A DNA stretch of 15,113 bases from Candidatus Dormiibacterota bacterium (lineage in GTDB: Bacteria; Chloroflexota; Dormibacteria; Aeolococcales; Aeolococcaceae), in the NCBI GenBank assembly GCA_003170875.1, contig PMYJ01000084.1, forward strand, positions 5,924-21,036, given 5' to 3'. This document shows, piece by piece, positions 6,967 through 13,488 of the stretch (position 1 is the stretch's first letter; every line of letters begins with the position of its first letter). The position numbers and the translations under genes are program-made. The notes below the pieces were generated by a model that was given only the letters and a program-made list of their open reading frames with translations, had not been told where the DNA came from and did not search any database.

Positions 6967-8121
6967 ATGCTCCGCTTCCTGACCGCCGGGGAGTCCCACG
7001 GGCCCCAGTTGACCGTCATCGTCGAGGGTCTGCCCGCCGGGTTGCGTCTCGACGCCCGGCACGACATCGATCCCCACCTCCGCCGCCGTCAGGGCGGATA
7101 CGGGCGGGGCAAGCGCCAGCAGATCGAGCACGACCACGCCGAGATCGTGGCCGGGGTGCGCGGCGGTCTCACCCTGGGCTCGCCCGTCGCTCTGGTGATC
7201 ACCAACCGCGATTGGGACAATTGGCGAGGGCCGATGCAGGTGACCGCCGCCGGCTTCAAGCGCAAGCTGGTGAGCCGGGTCCGGCCCGGGCATGCCGACC
7301 TCGCCGGCATGCTCAAGTACGACCTGGAAGACGCCCGCGACGTCCTGGAGAGGGCCAGCGCGCGCGAGACGGCCGCCCGGGTCGCCGCCGGGGCGGTGGC
7401 CATGGCGCTGGTGGCCCGGCTCGGCGTCCGCGTCACCTCCTGGGTGCAGCGGATCGGGGTCGTGGCCATCGACTGGCGCGACGAGGTGGACCCGCTCGCC
7501 GTCGAGGCGTCGCCGGTGCGCTGTCCCGACCCTGGGGCCTCGGAGCGGATGGTGGCGGCGATAGACGCCGCCCGCGAGCGAGGCGACACGCTCGGGGGCA
7601 GCGCGGTGGTGACCGCGTCCGGCGTGGTCGCCGGCCTGGGCAGCTACGCGCAGTGGGACAGGAAGCTCGACGGTCTGATCGCGCAGGCCCTCTGCAGCAT
7701 CCCGTCGGTGAAGGGCGTCGAGATCGGGGCCGCCGCGATCGCCGCCCGGTCGCCCGGCTCTCAGGTCCACGACTCCCCGAGGTACGTCGAGGGCGAGGGT
7801 TTCCGCCATCTCAGCAATCGTCAGGGCGGGCTCACGGGCGGGGTCACCGACGGCGAGCCGGTGTGGGCGACCGTCCACTTCAAGCCGATCTCGACGCTGC
7901 TCGCCCCGCTGCGCTCGGTCGATGCCCACACCGGCGCCGAGGTCAACGCCCACTACGAGCGGAGCGACATCTGCGTCGTTCCGGCCGGCGCCGTGGTCGC
8001 CGAGGCCATGCTCGGCTGGGTGATCGCGGCGGCCATGGCGGAGAAGCTGGGGGGCGACTCGCTCGCCGAGATGCGCCGCAACCTGGCCGGCTACCGGCGG
8101 AGCACGAGGCGGCTCCGTTGA
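6967..8121 (+). CDS. aroC: Chorismate synthase
   Basis: Converts EPSP to chorismate, the last step of the shikimate pathway, using reduced FMN. 384 aa, usual length. Family signatures in order: GESHG (8-12, invariant His11), RRQGGYGRGKR-QQIE-D (40-57), the RPGHAD motif with His109 (106-111), EDARDVLERASARETAARVA (121-140), VHDSPRY, NRQGGLTGGVTDGEPV (family form NxxGGIxGGxSNGxPI), KPISTLLAPLRSVD and ERSDICVVPAGAVVAEAM. ATG 6967 gives MLRFLTAGESHG, the expected N-terminus; the upstream region lacks a strong ribosome binding site. It probably opens a transcription unit with aroKB, aroQ, efp, the Asp23-like gene and nusB, since it is preceded by a 201-nt gap and followed by overlapping genes. Identification is secure. 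Confidence 0.97.
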   Translation: MLRFLTAGESHGPQLTVIVEGLPAGLRLDARHDIDPHLRRRQGGYGRGKRQQIEHDHAEIVAGVRGGLTLGSPVALVITNRDWDNWRGPMQVTAAGFKRKLVSRVRPGHADLAGMLKYDLEDARDVLERASARETAARVAAGAVAMALVARLGVRVTSWVQRIGVVAIDWRDEVDPLAVEASPVRCPDPGASERMVAAIDAARERGDTLGGSAVVTASGVVAGLGSYAQWDRKLDGLIAQALCSIPSVKGVEIGAAAIAARSPGSQVHDSPRYVEGEGFRHLSNRQGGLTGGVTDGEPVWATVHFKPISTLLAPLRSVDAHTGAEVNAHYERSDICVVPAGAVVAEAMLGWVIAAAMAEKLGGDSLAEMRRNLAGYRRSTRRLR

Positions 8122-9713
8122 TCGCACCCTCTGCGGCCGGCTCGCGGCCGGTAGCCCTGGTCGGCCTTCCCGGGACGGGCAAGACCACTCTGGGGCGGCG
8201 ACTCGCCGAGCGTCTCGGCTGGGAGCTCTGCGACACCGACGCGGAGATCGAGCGCGGCACCGGGCGGAGCCCGGCCCAGATCATCGACCTGGACGGGGAG
8301 GATGCGTTCCGCCGGATCGAGCTGGCCACCGTGACCGAGCTGCTGGAACGACCGCGCGCGGTCGTCATCGCCTGCGGCGGCGGACTCTTCGGTGAACTCG
8401 CGGCGCGCCACCGGCTGCTCGAGGCCGCCTGGGTGGTGGCCCTCGACGCCCCCGACAGAACCCTGCTGGAGCGGCTGGGCGCGGCCTCGGACCGCCCTCT
8501 GCTCCGAGGCGACGTCAGCGGCCGCCTCGCAGAGCTGCGGCTGCGGCGGCAGCGCGCCTACGCCGAGGCTCACCTCCGGATCGACACCGGGCGCACCTCG
8601 CCGGACGAGGCCGAGGCGGCGATCCTCCCCCTGGCCGTCTCCATACCGGTCCCGACCGCCGGGTCCGCCTACCCCGTGATCGTGGGCGCGGATGCCGCGG
8701 GCAACCTCGATGCCCATCTCCCGTCCGACTGCCGCAGGGTCGCCGTGGTCACCGACCGCAGCGTCGAGGCCGCGGCCCGCGATCTCGCCGCCGTCATCGC
8801 CGCCTCGGGCCGGGAGGCGTCGCTGGTGAGCCTCGCCGGTGGCGAGACGGCCAAGAGCTGGGCATCGGCCGGGCGGCTGATCGAACGGCTGGCCGCGCTG
8901 GGGCTGGGCCGGCGCGACGTCCTCATCGCGGTGGGCGGGGGCTCGGTGGGTGATCTCGCCGGGTTCGCGGCCGCCACCTACTGCCGGGGGATCGCCTGGG
9001 TGGGGGTGCCGACCACCCTTCTCGCCATGGTCGACAGCTCCATCGGAGGCAAGACCGGCGTGAACCTCCGTGCCGCCAAGAACCTGGCCGGAGCCTTCTG
9101 GCAGCCGCGGGCGGTGCTCGCCGACCCCGCGCTGCTGCGCGGCCTCCCAGCTCGGGAGCTCGCCTCCGGTCTCGGCGAGATCGCCAAGTACGCGATGATC
9201 GCCGACAGCGACCTCCCCGCCCTCCTCGACGAGGGCGTGGAGCGTGCCGGGGCAGGCGACGTGGAGACCCTCACCCCGATCATCGAGCGCTGCGCGGCGA
9301 TCAAGGCGAAGGTGGTGGGCCTCGACCCCCGCGAGTCCGGGCTGCGGGCCGTTCTCAACTACGGGCACACCGTCGCCCACGCCATCGAGGCGGCCACCGG
9401 CTACGGCACGGTCACCCACGGCGAGGCCGTGGCAGCGGGGATGCGGGTCGCCGGCCGGCTCTCGACCGAGATGGCGGGGCTCTCCGCGGCCGACCTGCAG
9501 TGGCAGGACCGCCTCCTCGACCGCATCGGCCACCAGCCGCTGCCCCCGGTCGATCCCGCGGCGGTGCTGCAGCGGCTCGGCCTCGACAAGAAGGCGGTGG
9601 GCGGGGAGCTGCGCTGGGTGCTCCTGGCCCGGCGCGGGGAGCCGGTGGTGGACCAGCGCGTGCCCGCCGATCTGGTGCGCGAGACGCTCGAGGAGGTACT
9701 GAACGCGACATGA
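8118..9713 (+). CDS. aroKB: Fused shikimate kinase / 3-dehydroquinate synthase
   Basis: One 531-aa reading frame with two shikimate-pathway enzymes. Residues about 8-175 are shikimate kinase: Walker A GLPGTGKTT (16-24), DTD (39-41), FRRIE (64-68, substrate Arg65), CGGG (86-89), lid RPLLRGD (126-132) and RQRAY. Residues about 183-531 are DHQ synthase: NAD-binding GGGSVGDLAGFAAATYCRGI (273-292), VPTTLLAMVDSSIGGKTGVN (298-317), and zinc ligands E354, H417 (NYGHT) and H434 (THGEA), with the 63- and 17-residue spacing of classical AroB. There is no internal stop and only a short linker (about 175-183). The start is TTG 8118 overlapping the aroC stop (TTGA); no ATG or GTG lies before the P-loop. 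AroKB fusions are known, for example in Thermotoga. Both domains look catalytically intact. Confidence 0.95.
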   Translation: MIAPSAAGSRPVALVGLPGTGKTTLGRRLAERLGWELCDTDAEIERGTGRSPAQIIDLDGEDAFRRIELATVTELLERPRAVVIACGGGLFGELAARHRLLEAAWVVALDAPDRTLLERLGAASDRPLLRGDVSGRLAELRLRRQRAYAEAHLRIDTGRTSPDEAEAAILPLAVSIPVPTAGSAYPVIVGADAAGNLDAHLPSDCRRVAVVTDRSVEAAARDLAAVIAASGREASLVSLAGGETAKSWASAGRLIERLAALGLGRRDVLIAVGGGSVGDLAGFAAATYCRGIAWVGVPTTLLAMVDSSIGGKTGVNLRAAKNLAGAFWQPRAVLADPALLRGLPARELASGLGEIAKYAMIADSDLPALLDEGVERAGAGDVETLTPIIERCAAIKAKVVGLDPRESGLRAVLNYGHTVAHAIEAATGYGTVTHGEAVAAGMRVAGRLSTEMAGLSAADLQWQDRLLDRIGHQPLPPVDPAAVLQRLGLDKKAVGGELRWVLLARRGEPVVDQRVPADLVRETLEEVLNAT

Positions 9714-10165
9714 CCAGGGTGCTCGTCCTCAACGGTCCCAACCTGGGGAGCCTCGGGCGCCGGGAGCCCGAGCTCTACGGCGGCCGCAGCCTCGCCGAGA
9801 TCGACACCGATCTGCGCGAGCGCGCCGCGGCGATGGGCGTCGACATCCGCACCGAGCAGCGCAACGGCGAGGGCGAGCTGATCGACCTCATCGAAACCGA
9901 GACCGGGCATGCCGACGCCGTGGTGATCAACCCCGGGGCGTTCAGCCACACCAGCGTGGCCCTGCTCGACGCGCTCCGGGCGTTCCCCGGGGTGGTCGTC
10001 GAGATCCACCTCACCAACACCTTCCAGCGCGAGAGCTACCGGAGGGTCATGCTCACCGCGGAGGCCGCCGATTCGGTCATCCTGGGGCTCGGCGCCTCCG
10101 GGTATGCGGTCGCCCTGGAGGCAGCCACCCGGATGGTGCGAGAGAGAAGAGAATTGAATCAATGA
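9710..10165 (+). CDS. aroQ: Type II 3-dehydroquinate dehydratase
   Basis: Dehydrates 3-dehydroquinate to 3-dehydroshikimate; type II enzymes are dodecamers. 151 aa, typical. The N-terminus VLVLNGPNLGSLGRREPELY carries Arg18 and the catalytic Tyr23. It is followed by RNGEGELIDLI, the substrate loop NPGAFSHTSVALLDAL, EIHLTNTFQRESYRR (family EVHxSNxxxRExFR, catalytic His), and ILGLGASGYAVAL. Small departures from consensus (GSLG for NLLG, TN for SN) do not touch the catalytic residues. ATG 9710 overlaps the aroKB stop (ATGA); the gene ends ATGA into efp, so coupling is likely at both ends. It acts directly between the DHQ synthase half of AroKB and AroE. The longer upstream frame is a shadow of aroKB. 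Confidence 0.95.
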   Translation: MTRVLVLNGPNLGSLGRREPELYGGRSLAEIDTDLRERAAAMGVDIRTEQRNGEGELIDLIETETGHADAVVINPGAFSHTSVALLDALRAFPGVVVEIHLTNTFQRESYRRVMLTAEAADSVILGLGASGYAVALEAATRMVRERRELNQ

Positions 10166-10719
10166 TCAGTGCAGGCGATCTCCGTCCCGGAGCCACCGTG
10201 GAGAGGGGCGGTCAGCTCCTCCAGGTCCTCGACTTCAACCACATCAAGTTGGGCCGGGGCACCGCCATCGTGCGCACCAAGATGAAGAACCTCTCGACCG
10301 GTGCGGTGACCGAGGAGACCTTCCGCCCCGAGGAGAAGTTCGGCCGCGCCCGCATCGAGCGCAGCGAGGCGCAGTTCCTCTACCGGGATGGGGACGCCTA
10401 CGTGGTCATGGACACGACCACCTACGATCAGACCCCGCTCAGCCCCGAGCAGGTGGGCGAGGGTGCTCGCTGGCTCAAGGAGAACGTCAACCTCACCCTG
10501 CTCATGTACGACGACAAGATCCTCGGCGTCGAGCTGCCCACCTCGGTGGAGCTCGAGGTGGTCGAGACCGATCCGGGGTTCAAGGGCGACACCGCGAACG
10601 CGGGGACCAAACCCGCCACCCTGGAGACCGGGGCCAGCGTGGATGTCCCGCTCTTCGTCAACGCCGGTGATCACATCCGCGTCGACACCCGCAACGGACG
10701 GTACCTGGAGAGGGCCTGA
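10162..10719 (+). CDS. efp: Elongation factor P
   Basis: EF-P binds ribosomes stalled at polyproline stretches and stimulates peptide bond formation. 185 aa with three beta-barrel domains: a KOW-like N domain (1-64), an OB domain (about 65-127) and a C-terminal OB domain with the signature ETDPGFKGDTANAGTKPATL, then VDVPLFVNAGDHIRVDTR. The residue at the tip of the N-domain loop, which reaches the peptidyl-transferase centre, is Arg32 in IKLGRGTA instead of the Lys34 of E. coli (VKPGKGQA). This loop resembles the KLGRG form of Thermus EF-P. Arg at this place is rhamnosylated by EarP in some Proteobacteria; whether it is modified here is unknown. The start overlaps aroQ (ATGA); aroQ-(pepQ)-efp-nusB is a classic actinobacterial order. 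Confidence 0.97.
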   Translation: MISAGDLRPGATVERGGQLLQVLDFNHIKLGRGTAIVRTKMKNLSTGAVTEETFRPEEKFGRARIERSEAQFLYRDGDAYVVMDTTTYDQTPLSPEQVGEGARWLKENVNLTLLMYDDKILGVELPTSVELEVVETDPGFKGDTANAGTKPATLETGASVDVPLFVNAGDHIRVDTRNGRYLERA

Positions 10720-11108
10720 TGGACGCATCGGCAGACGCCGCGACCAACGGGCACCGTCCCGAGCTCCGCCGGCCGCTCGGCGTGACCCGGGTCGCCAACG
10801 AGGTGGTGGCTTGGATCGCGGTCCTCACCGCCCTCCAGGTGGAGGGCGTCCACGCCATGTACCAGGCGGCGGGGCAGTCGCTGGAGCGCATCCTCCGCCG
10901 CTCCGCCGCTCACCGCGGCGCCAAGGTCGAGCTCCGCGACGACAGCACCCTCGACATCGACCTCTGGGTGGTGATGCTCTCCGGTCACTCCGTCCCCAAG
11001 GTCGGGGCCGAGGTCCAGCAGCGCGTCGCCGACGCTGTGGAGCGGATGCTGGGCCTCGACGTGGGCACCATCAACGTCCACGTCAGCGAGGTCGTCTTCG
11101 CCCCATGA
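10719..11108 (+). CDS. Asp23/Gls24-family envelope stress protein
   Basis: 129 aa protein of the Asp23/Gls24 (DUF322) family, related to B. subtilis YqhY/YloU. Members are small alpha/beta proteins; some localise at the membrane and are linked to cell wall stress or lipid metabolism. Visible family pattern: GVTRVANEVVAWIAVLTALQ-VEGVHAM (about 21-47), KVELRDDSTLDIDLWVVMLSG (69-89), VPKVGAEVQQRVADAVERM (92-110) and GLDVGTINVHVSEVVF (112-127). The first 20 residues are polar and variable. ATG 10719 sits in TGATG with the efp stop and has a strong GGAGAGG upstream. The position between efp and nusB is the same as for yqhY in Bacillus (accB-accC-yqhY-nusB), which supports the call. The precise role is unknown. 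Confidence 0.85.
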   Translation: MDASADAATNGHRPELRRPLGVTRVANEVVAWIAVLTALQVEGVHAMYQAAGQSLERILRRSAAHRGAKVELRDDSTLDIDLWVVMLSGHSVPKVGAEVQQRVADAVERMLGLDVGTINVHVSEVVFAP

Positions 11109-11521
11109 GCCGCTCCGCGGGGAGGCGGCGCCGAGGACGCGAGCTCGCGCTGCGCGTCCTCTTCGAGCTGGAGGGGACCGAGAAGGAGCCGCGCCCGACC
11201 CTCAAGTATCAGGCGGACGACATGGGTGCGCCCCGGGACACGGTCGAGTTTGCCCGCACCCTGGTGGAGGGGACCCTGGGGCACGTCGTCCACATCGATG
11301 CGGCCATCTCCGAGGCGAGCGTCAACTGGGATCTCGTCGACTACGGCAAGGTCGAGAGAGCGGTGCTGCGGCTCGGCACCTACGAGGTGCTCTTCGAGCC
11401 GGCGACCCCGGTCGCGGTCAGCATCGACGAATCCCTGGAGCTGGCCCGGGTGTACGCAGGTGAGGAGGCCGTCCACCTCGTCAACGGGGTGCTCGGCCGG
11501 ATCGCCCGGGAGCGGGTGTGA
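11105..11521 (+). CDS. nusB: Transcription antitermination factor NusB
   Basis: NusB with NusE (ribosomal protein S10) binds boxA RNA and promotes antitermination in rRNA operons. 138 aa, all-helical family of normal length. Signatures: GRRRRGRELALRVLFELE at the N-terminus (Arg-rich RNA-binding face), then VNWDLVDYGKVERAVLRLGTYEV (73-95), and TPVAVSIDESLELARVYAGE followed by AVHLVNGVLGRIARE (101-136), the canonical P-x-x-V-x-I-x-E-x-x-x-L-A-x-x-Y and F/L-V-N-G-V-L patterns. ATG 11105 overlaps the preceding stop (ATGA). It is the last gene of the coupled aroC-nusB chain; a 195-nt gap follows. Confidence 0.94.
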   Translation: MSRSAGRRRRGRELALRVLFELEGTEKEPRPTLKYQADDMGAPRDTVEFARTLVEGTLGHVVHIDAAISEASVNWDLVDYGKVERAVLRLGTYEVLFEPATPVAVSIDESLELARVYAGEEAVHLVNGVLGRIARERV

Positions 11522-11545
11522 GCGCCGGCCCGAGGCCTGAGCCAG

Positions 11546-11557
11546 CCCGCCGGCGGG
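11546..11557 (+). terminator. GC palindrome after nusB, weak terminator candidate
   Basis: CCCGCCGGCGGG, a perfect 12-nt palindrome, lies 24 nt after the nusB stop. As RNA it gives at best a 4-bp stem with a 4-nt loop and has no T-run, so termination is uncertain. It is the only hairpin near the end of the aroC-nusB unit. Confidence 0.18.
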
Positions 11558-11635
11558 GCGTGAACTGAGCGCTGAGCCCGCCTCTCGCGGCACCGGGACG
11601 GGGCACGCGGCCCCCGCGGCGGCGGCGTCCTTTGA

Positions 11636-11651
11636 GCGATCATATGTTCGA
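11636..11651 (+). promoter_or_regulatory. LexA-type SOS box upstream of xseA
   Basis: GCGATCATATGTTCGA matches the mycobacterial/Gram-positive SOS box (TCGAACATATGTTCGA) at 14 of 16 positions. The core CGATC-ATAT-GTTCG (11637-11650) has one mismatch to CGAAC-N4-GTTCG. It lies 65 nt before the xseA ATG in an otherwise GC-rich gap. A -10-like TATGTT (11643-11648, TANNNT type) is embedded in it, so a bound LexA would block that promoter. LexA binding is inferred; no lexA gene is in the window. Confidence 0.6.
11643..11648 (+). promoter_or_regulatory. Possible -10 element inside the SOS box
   Basis: TATGTT fits the actinobacterial TANNNT -10 pattern. A start site 7 nt after its last base would be A11655, exactly the A of an ATG. 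No good -35 is seen 17 nt upstream (GC-rich), which is common for actinobacterial promoters. Support is positional only. Confidence 0.3.
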
Positions 11652-11654
11652 TCG

Positions 11655-11720
11655 ATGAAACCGGCATCTCCTCTCCAGCGCGACCCGGGGGGCCCCCCGG
11701 TCGAGGGTGGCGACCGATGA
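11655..11720 (+). CDS. Possible 21-codon leader ORF ending on the xseA start
   Basis: ATG 11655 opens a 21-residue frame (begins MKPASPLQRD, ends EGGDR) whose TGA (11718-11720) overlaps the xseA ATG as ATGA. There is no ribosome binding site before it, but if transcription starts at the A of the ATG it would be a leaderless ORF, a translation mode common in Actinobacteria. It holds a 16-nt perfect GC palindrome. It may be a real leader peptide coupling translation to xseA, or a chance frame; the composition (Pro/Gly-rich) does not decide it. Confidence 0.25.
   Translation: MKPASPLQRDPGGPPVEGGDR
11685..11700 (+). repeat. Perfect 16-nt G/C palindrome before the xseA ribosome binding site
   Basis: CCGGGGGGCCCCCCGG is its own reverse complement and ends two bases before the GAGGGTGG Shine-Dalgarno of xseA (11703-11710). 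In RNA it can fold to a 6-bp stem with a GGCC loop and could affect ribosome access to xseA. Confidence 0.5.
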
Positions 11721-13114
11721 GCCTCCGCCAAGCGCTGACCGTCGCCCAGCTCACCGCGGTCATCCGCGGGGTGATCGCGAGCAGCCCCGACCTCGAGGAC
11801 GTCCTTGTCGAGGGGGAGCTCAGCAACCTCTCCATGCCGGCCTCCGGGCACCTGTACTTCACCCTCAAGGACGCCAACGCCGCCCTGAGCTGCGTCGTCT
11901 GGCGATCGCAGCGGGCCGAGATCCCGTTCCGACCCGAGAACGGGATGACCGTCATCGTCCACGGCCGCATCGAGGTCTACGACGCCCAGGGGCGCTACCA
12001 GCTCTACGCGGACCGGCTGGAGCCCTCGGGGGTCGGCGCCCTCGCCCTCGCCGTCGAGCAGCGCCGCCGGGCGCTGGCAACCGAGGGTCTCTTCGACGAG
12101 GCGCGCAAGCGGGCGCTGCCGCTCCTCCCCCGGCGGGTGGTGGTGGTGACCTCCCGCAGCGGGGCGGCGCTGCGCGATGTCCTCACCGTGGTTGGCCGGC
12201 GCGCCCCCGGCGTCGATCTGGTGCTCTCCCCGGCGACCGTGCAGGGGGAGGGGGCGGTCGAGACCCTGGTGCTCGCTCTGGAGCGGGCCCAGTCGGTGAG
12301 CGGCGCAGAGGTGGTGCTGCTCGTCCGGGGCGGCGGATCGCTGGAGGACCTCATGCCCTTCAACGACGAGCGGCTTGCCCGCGCCATCCGGGCCGGCCGG
12401 CTGCCGGTGGTTTCCGGCGTCGGCCACGAGACCGACACGACCATCGCCGACCTCGCCGCCGACCGCCGGGCAGCCACGCCCTCCGCCGCTGCCGAGCTGG
12501 TGGCTCCCGACGCCCGCCGGCTGGGCGCCGAGCTCGGCGCGCGCCGGGCCCGCCTCGGAGCCGCGGCGCGCCAGGAGCTCTCCGTCAAGCGGGGCTCCCT
12601 CGAGCGTCAGCGGCTGCGCCTGGACAACGCGTCGCCGCTCCGCCGGCTGCCCAGCCACCGCCAGGAGCTTGACCTCCGGGCCGAGCGCCTGCGGGCGGGC
12701 CTGCTCGCCTCGCTGACGGCTAAGCGGCGGCGCCTCGACGCCGCCGCCGCGCGCCTCCGCCTGGCCTCCCCGGGCCAGCGGGTGGCCCTGGAGCGCCAGC
12801 GTCTCGGCGGGCAGCGCCGGCGCCTCGCCCGGGTGGTCGGTGAGGCCCTGGTGCAACGGCGTCAGGAGGTGCGGGCGCGGCGCGACCAGCTCGAGGCGCT
12901 CTCCCCGCTGCGCGTGCTGGAGCGGGGCTATTCGATCACCATGGAGGCGGCGAGTGGCGCGGTGCTCACCGACCCAGCGGCGGTCCGGGCCGGGCAGCTC
13001 CTCCGCACCCGCCTGGCTCGGGGCCTCGTGGTCAGCAAGGTCGAGTCCTCGGGCTCGACAGGGCAGGACGAACACATGTACGATACCGGGCACGACACTC
13101 TGGAGAGAGGATGA
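11717..13114 (+). CDS. xseA: Exonuclease VII large subunit
   Basis: Catalytic subunit of ExoVII, which degrades single-stranded DNA from both ends and acts in mismatch repair and in removing trapped topoisomerase products. 465 aa, normal. N-terminal OB fold (about 7-102, with VEGELSNLSMPASGHLYFTL), then the catalytic domain: PRRVVVVTSRSGAALRDVL, LLVRGGGSLEDLMPFNDERL (201-220), and VSGVGHETDTTIADLAADRRAATPSAAAE (232-260), the conserved GHETD and ADxRAxTPSxAAE motifs. A long Arg/Leu-rich helical region (about 265-405) forms the coiled arm that binds XseB, and PLRVLERGYSIT closes the fold. ATG 11717 is preceded by GAGGGTGG. The stop overlaps xseB (ATGA). A candidate LexA box upstream suggests SOS control. 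Confidence 0.95.
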   Translation: MSLRQALTVAQLTAVIRGVIASSPDLEDVLVEGELSNLSMPASGHLYFTLKDANAALSCVVWRSQRAEIPFRPENGMTVIVHGRIEVYDAQGRYQLYADRLEPSGVGALALAVEQRRRALATEGLFDEARKRALPLLPRRVVVVTSRSGAALRDVLTVVGRRAPGVDLVLSPATVQGEGAVETLVLALERAQSVSGAEVVLLVRGGGSLEDLMPFNDERLARAIRAGRLPVVSGVGHETDTTIADLAADRRAATPSAAAELVAPDARRLGAELGARRARLGAAARQELSVKRGSLERQRLRLDNASPLRRLPSHRQELDLRAERLRAGLLASLTAKRRRLDAAAARLRLASPGQRVALERQRLGGQRRRLARVVGEALVQRRQEVRARRDQLEALSPLRVLERGYSITMEAASGAVLTDPAAVRAGQLLRTRLARGLVVSKVESSGSTGQDEHMYDTGHDTLERG

Positions 13115-13488
13115 AAGGCGACGGCAGCGAGGCCGCCGGCGTACGACGCGCCGGGGAGGACATCGAGGGCCTGAGCTACGAGCGGGCGCTCGCTGAGCTC
13201 GACCAGATCATCGAGCGGCTGGAGCGCGGAGCCGTGGCCCTGGACGAGGCCATCGCCGCCTACGAGCGGGGGGCCCGGCTGGCTCAGCACTGCGGGAGCC
13301 TGCTCGACCGCACCGAGCAGAAGGTCACCCAGCTGGTGGTCGGGGCCGGGGGGCGGATCACGGAGAAGCCGCTGGAGCCGGAGCGCGAGGTCGTGGCGGT
13401 TCCTGTCGTCCCCCCCGGTGCGCCGCTGACGCCGATCCCGGGGCGGCGCGATGTGCTGGACATCGATCCGGACGAGATTCCTTTTTGA
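13111..13488 (+). CDS. xseB: Exonuclease VII small subunit with extended SSB-like C-terminal tip
   Basis: XseB wraps the helical arm of XseA, several copies per large subunit. 125 aa, longer than the usual 70-90. Core: LSYERALAELDQIIERLERG-AVALDEAIAAYERGARLAQHCGSLLDRTEQKV (21-72), the typical two-helix hairpin with L-D-E-A-I-x-x-Y-E-x-G. After residue 76 comes an unusual tail: a Pro/Val-rich linker (88-110) and a final acidic DIDPDEIPF. That end resembles the C-terminal tip of single-stranded DNA-binding protein (E. coli SSB ends DDDIPF), which docks SSB partner proteins. The frame to TGA 13486-13488 is clear. ATG 13111 overlaps xseA and has GGAGAGAGG upstream; the stop overlaps tlyA (TGATG). 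Confidence 0.93.
   Translation: MKGDGSEAAGVRRAGEDIEGLSYERALAELDQIIERLERGAVALDEAIAAYERGARLAQHCGSLLDRTEQKVTQLVVGAGGRITEKPLEPEREVVAVPVVPPGAPLTPIPGRRDVLDIDPDEIPF

Noticed and set aside
7212..8117. Extension of the aroKB frame upstream through aroC
   Set aside because: The frame is open by chance inside aroC and gives an Arg-rich sequence with no homology; kinase sequence begins only after TTG 8118.
6925..8127. Minus-strand 400-codon frame opposite aroC
   Set aside because: Antisense shadow; aroC is unambiguous and the minus product is His/Gly/Arg-rich without a domain.
8091..9533. 480-codon minus-strand frame antisense to aroKB
   Set aside because: aroKB has every catalytic motif in the plus frame; the minus product shows no recognisable domain and has antisense-shadow composition.
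10985..13093. 702-codon open frame on the minus strand
   Set aside because: It lies antisense to nusB, the gap and xseA, all with intact family motifs. The translation is low-complexity (Gly, Arg, His, Asp rich) and typical of the GC-driven antisense frame.
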